A stretch of DNA of 20,053 nt from Corynebacterium sp. (GTDB taxonomy: Bacteria > Actinomycetota > Actinomycetes > Mycobacteriales > Mycobacteriaceae). Shown here in pieces: positions 1 through 6,850 of this stretch. The translations under genes were made by a program, and so were the position numbers. Position 1 is the first letter of the stretch. The number at the start of each line of letters is the position of its first letter. Under the pieces are notes generated by a model. It made no database searches, had not been told where the DNA came from, and was given only the letters and a program-made list of their open reading frames with translations. Where the stretch lies: positions 1 through 20,053 of the forward strand of contig NZ_JAPJNQ010000043.1 in assembly GCF_030826625.1 (NCBI RefSeq). Direction: 5' to 3'.

Positions 1-27
1 TAGGGAATTGGCGACACGCCGTAAAAA

Positions 28-63
28 ACACACTTTTTGTCGTTTAACCCTGGAAGCCCAGGG
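28..63 (-). terminator. Putative selB-operon terminator hairpin plus conserved 23-bp repeat
   Basis: Read on the minus strand downstream of selB, a 6-bp stem (CCCTGG/CCAGGG, arms 58-63 and 48-53, 4-nt loop) is followed by TTAAACGACAAAAAGTGTG and then a T run (23-28 on the plus strand reads AAAAAA). The T run is about 20 nt from the stem, so this is not a textbook intrinsic terminator. Bases 28-50 are a perfect inverted copy of 20000-20022. The rest of 1-131 shows no gene. A short GGCG-ACA-CGCC hairpin at 10-20 could serve a plus-strand gene ending left of the window. Confidence 0.45.
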
Positions 64-131
64 CCGGTCCCTTTCATTATTTTCATTGGGGCCCATTTTC
101 ACCGTGCCCACGGAATTCAAAGCACCCCACA

Positions 132-1973
132 CTACCGCAGCTCCCGCAAACCACCATCCAGTCGGCGGGTAATACCCTGTTCATCGAGATACTCCAGCAG
201 CGGAATCGCTACCCGGCGCGTGGTATCCAAAGCCTTCCGCGCCTCCGAGAGTGTAAACGGTTGTTCTAACTGCGCGATACGCTTTTTCGCCTCCTCCGGC
301 GCACCAGGCAACAAAACGATCCCCTGGCCAAGCCGCAGCAATCGCCCGGCTTTTTGCGCCGCCGCCAACTGCTTGGCCCCCAACCGGAGTTCCTGCAGCT
401 CATCCGCCTCCGGTGCGGCGAAGGGATCGTCGGCAAGCCAGGTTTCCAACTTGGCCACTGACGCCTCGGCCGCACCCAGATCCACCTTGTGCCCCGGCAG
501 ACGCAGCAGCCCGCCGACCTGTTCCACCTTGGCGGCGGCCACCGCGATCCCCAGCAATGCGTCCTCGCGCAAGTCCAGCGCATCCATCGCAGCCTTACGC
601 GGCATACCGGCCGCCAGCGGATTATCCTGCGCATGCTTGCCCAGCGCGACCAGCAACTGATTTTTCCAGCGCGTGATCTGCCGAGCAGCGACCCACCACT
701 CACGAAAAGCGATAATGCCCTGCGGCGGGGCGGCCGGATCATCCACGGTAAACCCGGCGCGCTGCAGCTGGGCGACGGGCACGTAACCGACGCGCTGGAT
801 GTAGCTGGTGGGGTCGGTGAACGGGCTTGCGCTTGCCGCGGCAGTAGTGGTGGCATCGCTGGGGCTGGCGTCGGCAAGCAGGGCCAACTCCTCTGCACGC
901 CGACGCGCCGCACCACGACGGTTCAGCTCCGGCGGGTAGACATCAATAACCTGCACCCCGGCACTCACATGCCGCCCGCCCGGGCTGCGCACCACGAAAC
1001 GATCCAACAACTGCAGCGGCAACGGGTGCGCCAAATTCAACCGCGCATAATCCGCGGACAACGGCCGCACGTGCGTCTCCAGCCCTGCGGTGCCAATGTG
1101 AACGACGATATTCTGCGGCAACTCATAAAAATCCTGGCCAAAGGTGCGGCGCACATCGATCTGTTCCACCAACTCCCACGCACCCGAGCTGAGCAAGCTG
1201 TGGCCGCGGTGGATGGCGTCCGCACTGATCCCGCGCAGATTCACCGCCACCCGCGAAGTCGGCTCCAGCACCTGGTGGGCCGTGTTTTCGCTGTGCAAGC
1301 CGCGTACTTCCACCACGCGAGTGCCGTCCGAGCTGGCCAGCTGCAAGGTATCACCCACCTGCAGCGTGCCCGCCGCCAACGTACCCGTGACCACGGTGCC
1401 AGCGCCTTTCACGGAAAACGCGCGGTCGATCCACACGCGCAACCGCGCCTGCGGGTCCGGGGCAGGCACCTTTGCCAGCATCTCATCCAAAACCTGCCGC
1501 ATCTGCGCGATGCCCTCACCGGTATGGGCGGAGACTTCTACCAGGGGCGCGTCGGCAAGCGCGGTACCCGCCAGCTGGCTGCGCACCTGGGCGGTGACCT
1601 CCGCTCGACGGGCGGCATCGGCGCGATCAGCACGGGTCAGGGCGATCAACCCATGCCGGATATCCAGCGCGCGAAGGGCATCGCGGTGATCTGTAGATTG
1701 CTCCTGCCAACCTTCATCCGCAGCAACCACGAAAATGACCACCGGCGCCGGCCCCACACCGGCGAGCATATTGCCCAGGAACTTCTCGTGCCCCGGCACA
1801 TCGACGAACGCCAGATCCGTCCCTGAAGGCAAGGTAGTCCACACAAAGCCCAGATCAATAGTCAGCCCGCGGCGTTTTTCTTCCGCCCAGCGGTCCGGGT
1901 CCATATCCGTCAGGGCGCGCACCAAAGCGGATTTGCCGTGGTCAACGTGGCCAGCGGTGGCAACGACGTGCAT
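132..1973 (-). CDS. selB: Selenocysteine-specific translation elongation factor SelB
   Basis: SelB is a GTPase that carries Sec-tRNA(Sec) to ribosomes paused at UGA codons marked by a SECIS hairpin. At 613 residues it matches the usual SelB length (about 614 in E. coli). The N-terminal G domain is clear: P-loop GHVDHGKS at 8-15, RRGLTIDLGF at 34-43, and DVPGHEKF at 58-65. The fourth GTPase motif reads LTRAD rather than the NKxD of EF-Tu, as is common in SelB. Two beta-barrel domains follow (about 175-345), then a C-terminal region (about 390-613) that should hold the winged helices binding SECIS RNA. The ATG directly abuts the selA stop (TAAATG), and an AGGAGG Shine-Dalgarno lies inside the end of selA 9 nt upstream, so the two genes are translationally coupled. 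Confidence 0.96.
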   Translation of the reverse strand: MHVVATAGHVDHGKSALVRALTDMDPDRWAEEKRRGLTIDLGFVWTTLPSGTDLAFVDVPGHEKFLGNMLAGVGPAPVVIFVVAADEGWQEQSTDHRDALRALDIRHGLIALTRADRADAARRAEVTAQVRSQLAGTALADAPLVEVSAHTGEGIAQMRQVLDEMLAKVPAPDPQARLRVWIDRAFSVKGAGTVVTGTLAAGTLQVGDTLQLASSDGTRVVEVRGLHSENTAHQVLEPTSRVAVNLRGISADAIHRGHSLLSSGAWELVEQIDVRRTFGQDFYELPQNIVVHIGTAGLETHVRPLSADYARLNLAHPLPLQLLDRFVVRSPGGRHVSAGVQVIDVYPPELNRRGAARRRAEELALLADASPSDATTTAAASASPFTDPTSYIQRVGYVPVAQLQRAGFTVDDPAAPPQGIIAFREWWVAARQITRWKNQLLVALGKHAQDNPLAAGMPRKAAMDALDLREDALLGIAVAAAKVEQVGGLLRLPGHKVDLGAAEASVAKLETWLADDPFAAPEADELQELRLGAKQLAAAQKAGRLLRLGQGIVLLPGAPEEAKKRIAQLEQPFTLSEARKALDTTRRVAIPLLEYLDEQGITRRLDGGLRELR

Positions 1974-3341
1974 TTAGTTCGCCTCCTGGGTGGGCTGTTG
2001 GGTGCGCTGGGCGTGTTGGGCCTGCTGAGCTTGCACGCCCCGGGTGGCCTGCGCCAGCAGCTCGTCCTGTTCTTCCGGCACGCAGCGCACATCCACCAGA
2101 CACAGGCCATCATGCACGCGCGCGATCACCGGCGGGGTGCACCCACGCAACGGGGCAGCCAGCGACTCCGGCAGAGCCACCGCCACACCAGGCAACGGAT
2201 ACTCCGGCGCTCCCCCACCGCCGACACGCCCGTCATGCTCCACGACACGGCCACCAGTGGCGTCGGCAAGCGCCTGCGTGCGCTCGCGGTAACGCTGCGG
2301 ATCAATATGCAACGCATCCTGCACGGCATTCGACGGGGTCGTTACCGCTGCTTGCAAGGCATTCAGGCGCAACTTATCAATGCGCACCGCCCGGGCCAAC
2401 GGATGCTTTTTCATCTTCGCAATCGCCTCGGCATTCCCCAGCACAATGCCCGCCTGCGGGCCGCCAAGCAGCTTATCGCCACTAGCAATCACCACATCCG
2501 CCCCGGCTGCCAGCTGACTATGAATATCCGGCTCCTCCGGCAACGCGGGATCATGGGTGAGCAAGCCCGAACCCAGATCCACAATCAAATACTTGCCATT
2601 AGTGCGCGCGAGCTGGCACAGCTTGTCGACGCCGACTGCAGCCGTGAATCCTTCCATACGGAAATTCGACGGGTGCACTTTTAAAATCGCGCCAGTATTT
2701 GCAGTCAGGGCGTTTTCATAATCCGCCAGGTGTGTGCGGTTGGTCGCGCCTACCTCGCGCAGGCGCGTCGCGGTGGATTCGATGAGCTCCGGCAGGCGGA
2801 ACCCAGCGCCGATCTCAATCAACTCGCCGCGGGAGATAATCACCTCTTGGTTCGGCGCCAGCGCGGCCGTGGCCAGCAATAACGCGGAAGCCCCATTGTT
2901 AACGATCAGCGCGTCCTCCGCCGCTGGGCACGCATCCAGCAACGCCTGGGTCGCTCCCGCCCCGCGGTTTTTCGAGCGCTTGCCGCTGGCCAGATCCATT
3001 TCCACGTCTGTGTACGAAGCCGCTGCCTGCAGCGCTTCCACAGCAGCCGGTGGCAGCGGGGCGCGCCCCAGGTTGGTGTGGATGATCACCCCGGTGGCGT
3101 TCAGGACCGGGTGCAGGGCAAACGGTTGCTGCGCGCGGAGGTTTTCAGCAATGCGCTCTGCAATGGAACCGACAGCGATGGTGCCGCGTCGGGCGTCGTC
3201 AAGCGTGGCATTGAGCACCGCACGGATGGTGTGTTCTGCCAGGTGCTGCCGCGCGTGTGCGACGGCGGGAAGCTGCAACAGTTGATCCATCTTCGGGATA
3301 TTCCGGCGGGGATCGTTGTCAGGCGTTAAAGGATCAGGCAC
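1974..3341 (-). CDS. selA: L-seryl-tRNA(Sec) selenium transferase SelA
   Basis: SelA is the PLP enzyme that converts Ser-tRNA(Sec) to Sec-tRNA(Sec) using selenophosphate. I choose the GTG at 3341-3339 (product begins MPDPLTPDND, 455 residues; E. coli has 463) because a strong AAGGAGG lies 8 nt upstream at 3350-3356. The open frame runs on to 3491, but that extension translates through the tRNA-Sec gene and is not protein. The PLP lysine sits in SGDKLLGGPQAG at about residue 290. Other family signatures include NATGVIIHTNLGRAPL and VNNGASALLL. The C-terminus is a Gln/Ala-rich tail (QAQQAQHAQRTQQPTQ) that looks like low-complexity expansion. The gene lies 52 nt downstream of tRNA-Sec and abuts selB, so selC-selA-selB is probably one transcription unit. 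Confidence 0.96.
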   Translation of the reverse strand: MPDPLTPDNDPRRNIPKMDQLLQLPAVAHARQHLAEHTIRAVLNATLDDARRGTIAVGSIAERIAENLRAQQPFALHPVLNATGVIIHTNLGRAPLPPAAVEALQAAASYTDVEMDLASGKRSKNRGAGATQALLDACPAAEDALIVNNGASALLLATAALAPNQEVIISRGELIEIGAGFRLPELIESTATRLREVGATNRTHLADYENALTANTGAILKVHPSNFRMEGFTAAVGVDKLCQLARTNGKYLIVDLGSGLLTHDPALPEEPDIHSQLAAGADVVIASGDKLLGGPQAGIVLGNAEAIAKMKKHPLARAVRIDKLRLNALQAAVTTPSNAVQDALHIDPQRYRERTQALADATGGRVVEHDGRVGGGGAPEYPLPGVAVALPESLAAPLRGCTPPVIARVHDGLCLVDVRCVPEEQDELLAQATRGVQAQQAQHAQRTQQPTQEAN

Positions 3342-3393
3342 CGTGGCGACCTCCTTGCGGGGCGGGAAACTTGCCTTACGCGGCGGAAAATTC

Positions 3394-3489
3394 TGGCGGA
3401 GACGGACAGGAATCGAACCTGCCAGACCGAGATGCTCGGCCTCACCGGTTTTGAAGACCGGGGCGCCCACCAGGAACGCATACGCCTCC
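3394..3489 (-). tRNA. selC: tRNA-Sec (anticodon UCA)
   Basis: This 96-nt gene includes an encoded 3' GCCA. The anticodon stem-loop is CCGGT-CTTCAAA-ACCGG with anticodon TCA at 3454-3452. A 6-bp D stem (GCGTTC/GGGCGC) and a long variable arm (GGCCGAG-CAT-CTCGGTC) are the hallmarks of bacterial tRNA-Sec. The T arm is GCAGG-TTCGATT-CCTGT. The acceptor 5' strand GGAGGCGT pairs with CCGTCTCC, with a G-U pair at position 5 and an apparent U-C mismatch at position 8. It reads UGA in the formate dehydrogenase gene of this window and is co-oriented with selA and selB. Confidence 0.95.
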
Positions 3490-3546
3490 ACCGCGTCAGT
3501 TTACTAGGGCGCCGGTGCAGCGACGCCGCACAGGTAGCATAGGCCT
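3490..3546. promoter_or_regulatory. Divergent promoter region, tRNA-Sec/selA/selB versus selD
   Basis: These 57 bp separate the tRNA-Sec 5' end from the selD ATG. For selD, TAGCAT (3535-3540) fits TANANT and ends 6 nt before the ATG. With no Shine-Dalgarno visible, selD is probably leaderless. For the minus strand, TAAACT (3503-3498) lies 8 nt before the tRNA 5' end. Neither has a convincing -35 box. All sel genes would thus be driven from one short shared segment. Confidence 0.45.
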
Positions 3547-4599
3547 ATGAGTGACGAAGCCGGAAGCAATAACATCAACCTCACCTCGTTTGCCGCCGGC
3601 GGTGGCTGCGCCTGCAAAATCCCGGCCGGCGAGTTGGAATCAGCCGTCGAAGGGCTGATCGGCAAGGCGGACCCCAACGTGCTGGTCGGGCTGGACGACG
3701 GCGACGATGCCGCGGCCGTAAAAATCCAGGATGGGCTGGCGGTGATCTCCACCGCGGACTTTTTCACTCCCATGCTCAACGACCCGTATGACTGGGGCCG
3801 GGTGGCCGCCGCGAATGCGCTTTCCGACGTCTACGCCATGGGTGGCACCCCGGTGACCGCGATCAATCTGGTGGGCTGGCCGAATGACGTACTCGGCCTC
3901 GACGTGCTGCGCGAGGTGCTACGCGGCGGCATGGACGTGGCGACGCAAGCAGGTATTTCTGTCACCGGCGGGCACTCGATCACCGCGCCCGAACCGATGT
4001 ACGGCATGGCCGCGACCGGCATCGTCTCCCCGGACAAGCTCATGCGCAACGACGCCGCCGAGCCGGGTTTGCCGATCACCCTGACCAAGCCGATCGGCGT
4101 GGGCATCCTCAACAACAAGCACAAAGCCACCGGCGAGGTTTCCCAGGCGGCGGTCGATTCCATGACCACCCTGAACCGTGAGGCTTCCCAGGCTGCACTG
4201 CAGGCTGGTGCGAAAGCCGCCACCGACATCACCGGTTTTGGTTTGCTCGGCCACCTGTACAAGATGTGCCGGGCTTCTGGCGTGAACGCGGAACTGGACT
4301 TTTCTGCAATCCCTGCCATCGAGGGTGCGAAGGAAGCGCTTGCCGACGGTTTTATCCCCGGCGGTTCGCGCCGCAACCTGGATTGGGTGCGCGAGCACTT
4401 AGCCATTGACAACGACGAGCTCAGCGAAGAAGACTTGATCTTCCTGGCCGACGCCCAAACCTCCGGTGGCTTGCTGGTCATCGGCGAAGTGCCTGGTTAC
4501 CCGGTTATTGGGCGCACTGTAGAACGCACCGTGGAACGCGCTATGGAACGTAACGGTGGCGGCAACGGTGAGGACACCGCCTATATTTCGATCCGCTAG
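3547..4599 (+). CDS. selD: Selenophosphate synthetase SelD (selenide, water dikinase)
   Basis: SelD makes selenophosphate from selenide and ATP, the selenium donor for SelA. The N-terminal catalytic loop reads GGGCACKIP, with Cys21, Cys23 and Lys24 matching Cys17, Cys19 and Lys20 of the E. coli enzyme, so the active residue here is Cys and not Sec. Other AIRS-family signatures are LDDGDDAAAV (about 48-57), TADFFTP, NALSDVYAMGG, SVTGGHSI, TDITGFGLLGH and DAQTSGGLLV. The length is 350 residues. The C-terminus after QTSGGLLV is shorter than usual and carries a small RTVERTVERAMER duplication. Its stop overlaps that of the convergent nrfD gene. No second selenophosphate user is visible here. Confidence 0.96.
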   Translation: MSDEAGSNNINLTSFAAGGGCACKIPAGELESAVEGLIGKADPNVLVGLDDGDDAAAVKIQDGLAVISTADFFTPMLNDPYDWGRVAAANALSDVYAMGGTPVTAINLVGWPNDVLGLDVLREVLRGGMDVATQAGISVTGGHSITAPEPMYGMAATGIVSPDKLMRNDAAEPGLPITLTKPIGVGILNNKHKATGEVSQAAVDSMTTLNREASQAALQAGAKAATDITGFGLLGHLYKMCRASGVNAELDFSAIPAIEGAKEALADGFIPGGSRRNLDWVREHLAIDNDELSEEDLIFLADAQTSGGLLVIGEVPGYPVIGRTVERTVERAMERNGGGNGEDTAYISIR

Positions 4600-5711
4600 T
4601 TCGGCGTCACCACATCGCCTGCCAGGCCCTGCTGCTCGCGACGGCGCTGCGCCCGGCGCTTTTGCGGACCAATAGTCGTGGCCGGGTCTTTGACTGCCTC
4701 CAGGCCGGCCTCAAGAACGCCGAATCGCGTGCAGGCAGAGCCCGCCATCAGCGCCAGTCCAGAGGCCACCGAAACCAGCCGTGATTTCGTTACCGCCGCC
4801 ACCGCAGCTCCTGCCCCACCAGCGGCGATGAGGTATTCCGAGGCCTTCATCAACTTGCCTGGTTTGCCGTGGTGCACAGCCGCGAGTGGCTCAGGTTCCA
4901 TCCCGTTTTCCAGCACTTTTGTGGCGGCCAGATCGCTCACGGCAGCGGTCATCGCCAAAGCCCGTGCCGGGCCTGCACTCTCCACTGGCGTGGTGACCAT
5001 CGCACAACCCGACGCCGCCGCCGATGCCGAGGACACAAACACATACGGCAGGTGCTTTTTCATGTCATTCCACACCGGGTTCGAGGTATTCGACAGCAGC
5101 ACCGCGGTATAACCAGCCAACGGTCCCCCCAGCACACCAGTAACCACACCGGCGGGACCAGCGATTTTCCGCAATGCCGTGCGCGCGAACTTCGGCAGCG
5201 GCAGCCCCGAGCCAGCCATCTCGTCGATTTCCACGACGGCCGGGATCGCCGAAGCACTGGCGAAGCTCATCAAAATCCACGAGCCCACAGACATCGGCGA
5301 GGTCACCTTAAACACGCGGAACATATTCAGCAGGCGCTCTGGCCGACCCAAGTCCAGAATCAAAAACACCGAGCCGAGCGAGGCGGCAGATAGCGTCGTC
5401 AAGCGAGTTGTGCGCAGCAACGGCTTATTGCCGGTGGCCTGCGCGCCAGCAGCCAACATGCCGGAGCCGCCGCTGACGCCGCCGAGGAACAAATACACAC
5501 CAATGGGCCATTCCCAGGGTGGCGCCTTGACGACGGGTTTTCCGTAGTAGGAAGAAAACTCGAAGTCCTGCGCCATCCGTTCTTCTTTGGAACCATCCTG
5601 GGCACCCGCACCTGGGCGTTTGCGCTTTTTCTTCGGCTTTGTGCCGTCGAATTTTCGGTAGCGGTTCGGGCGGTTGCCCTGCGGCGGGCGGTATTCGTCG
5701 AAGTTGCTCAC
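4596..5711 (-). CDS. nrfD: NrfD-type membrane subunit of formate dehydrogenase
   Basis: This 371-residue polytopic membrane protein has the look of the NrfD/PsrC family, which anchors iron-sulfur/molybdopterin oxidoreductases and passes electrons to quinone without requiring heme b. The first 60 residues are soluble and strongly basic (KPKKKRKR at 25-32). Hydrophobic, Gly/Ala-rich segments follow near 70-90, 104-121, 140-160, 185-206, 221-240, 292-308 and 312-328. The GRPERLLNMFR stretch after the second helix is typical of the family. Its ATG overlaps the stop of the iron-sulfur subunit (ATGA), so it is the last gene of the fdh operon. The stop converges on selD within a CTAG palindrome. Acting as quinone reductase is inferred from family and context. 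Confidence 0.88.
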   Translation of the reverse strand: MSNFDEYRPPQGNRPNRYRKFDGTKPKKKRKRPGAGAQDGSKEERMAQDFEFSSYYGKPVVKAPPWEWPIGVYLFLGGVSGGSGMLAAGAQATGNKPLLRTTRLTTLSAASLGSVFLILDLGRPERLLNMFRVFKVTSPMSVGSWILMSFASASAIPAVVEIDEMAGSGLPLPKFARTALRKIAGPAGVVTGVLGGPLAGYTAVLLSNTSNPVWNDMKKHLPYVFVSSASAAASGCAMVTTPVESAGPARALAMTAAVSDLAATKVLENGMEPEPLAAVHHGKPGKLMKASEYLIAAGGAGAAVAAVTKSRLVSVASGLALMAGSACTRFGVLEAGLEAVKDPATTIGPQKRRAQRRREQQGLAGDVVTPN

Positions 5712-6844
5712 TTGCGGCCTCCCATAACGAACGCACCAGCGACCGCCAGCGCCATGCCACCGATGGCCTTGACCGCGGTCTTATACATTTGCGGCAGGTC
5801 AACCGTCGGCACGCGCGGGTCTGGCGGCAGCCCGTACACCTCCGGCGAATCCAGCAATAGGAAGATGGAACCGGTGCCACCCACGCCGTCATCACTGTTG
5901 GCGCCATAGAGGCGGGCCTCGGTCAGCCCCTGTTCATGTAGCACCCGCACGCGGTCTTTCGCAGCAGCCAGCATGTCCTCGTAAGTGCCGAACTGAATGG
6001 AATCCGTAGGGCAGGTCTTGGAACACGCTGGTTGCTCGCCGACTTTCAGGCGGTCATAGCACATAGTGCATTTCTGGGCGACGCCAATATTTTTAATCGG
6101 CATGGACTTACCCGGGGTGTGGTCGATCTTGTTCGGCCCCTGCAGCCCACGCTGCTTCAACTTCGCCAGCACGTTGATCCCAGCGTGCGAATTATCCTGG
6201 TAGTCCACCGTGGCGGTTTTGTCCTGCTTGAGCGTGACCCCGCCGTCGTTGCGACGCTCGATAACACCGAACGGGCACCCGGCCACGCAGGTGCCGCAGC
6301 CATTGCACACGTCATCTTGCACGACGACGGTGCCGAACTCCGTGCGAAACAGCGCGCCCGTCGGGCACACGTCCAAACAACCGGCGTTGGTGCAGTGCTT
6401 GCACACATCCGAGGACATCAGCCAGCGGAAAGTATCCGTATCCGGCGGGGTAGTCTCTGCTGCCGCACCAGCGAGGCTACCGGTTGCGGCGCCCGCGCTC
6501 TGGCCAGCCTGGCCAGCGTTTCCGTCCTGGCCAGTGTTTCCATCCTGCCCACCGATCGTCGGCATGCCCAACGAAATCAGCTTCTTGCCCTCCGCACGGG
6601 ACTGCTCAATGCGCTCGTTGTTCTGCTCCACGAACGCCACGTGCCGCCAGGTATTCGCTCCCAGCGCACCGGTGTTGTCATAAGAATCGCCGGTGACCTC
6701 GTAGCCTTCCACGGGGTTGCGGTTCCACTCTTTGCAAGCAACCTCGCAGGCCTTGCAGCCAATGCACACCGACGTATCAGTGAAAAACGCCATGCGCTGA
6801 TAGTCGCCATAGCCATGCGAGGAAGCATTTTCGGTCAGAAGCAT
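5708..6844 (-). CDS. fdhB: Formate dehydrogenase iron-sulfur (beta) subunit
   Basis: This electron-transfer subunit has four ferredoxin-type clusters, visible as sixteen cysteines: 27/30/33/37, 148/151/156/160, 180/183/186/190 and 259/262/274/278. The order matches FdnH/FdoH/HybA-like polyferredoxins, which carry electrons from the molybdopterin subunit to the membrane. A hydrophobic segment at about 355-374 (AVKAIGGMALAVAGAFVMG) could anchor the C-terminus, as in FdnH. Between the first and second cluster motifs lies an insert (about 98-134) of Gly/Gln/Asn/Ala repeats (GQDGNTGQDGNAGQAGQ) that looks like low-complexity expansion. The ATG at 6844 lies 6 nt after the catalytic-subunit stop, with AAGG-type pairing upstream. 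It overlaps nrfD by 4 nt. All three fdh genes should be co-transcribed. Confidence 0.94.
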   Translation of the reverse strand: MLLTENASSHGYGDYQRMAFFTDTSVCIGCKACEVACKEWNRNPVEGYEVTGDSYDNTGALGANTWRHVAFVEQNNERIEQSRAEGKKLISLGMPTIGGQDGNTGQDGNAGQAGQSAGAATGSLAGAAAETTPPDTDTFRWLMSSDVCKHCTNAGCLDVCPTGALFRTEFGTVVVQDDVCNGCGTCVAGCPFGVIERRNDGGVTLKQDKTATVDYQDNSHAGINVLAKLKQRGLQGPNKIDHTPGKSMPIKNIGVAQKCTMCYDRLKVGEQPACSKTCPTDSIQFGTYEDMLAAAKDRVRVLHEQGLTEARLYGANSDDGVGGTGSIFLLLDSPEVYGLPPDPRVPTVDLPQMYKTAVKAIGGMALAVAGAFVMGGRK

Positions 6845-6850
6845 AGTCCT

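Noticed and set aside
489..1826. Long plus-strand open frame (445 codons) opposite selB
   Set aside because: It is antisense to a clear SelB with all GTPase motifs. The product is Arg/His/Gln-rich without domain character, as expected from GC-rich codon bias.
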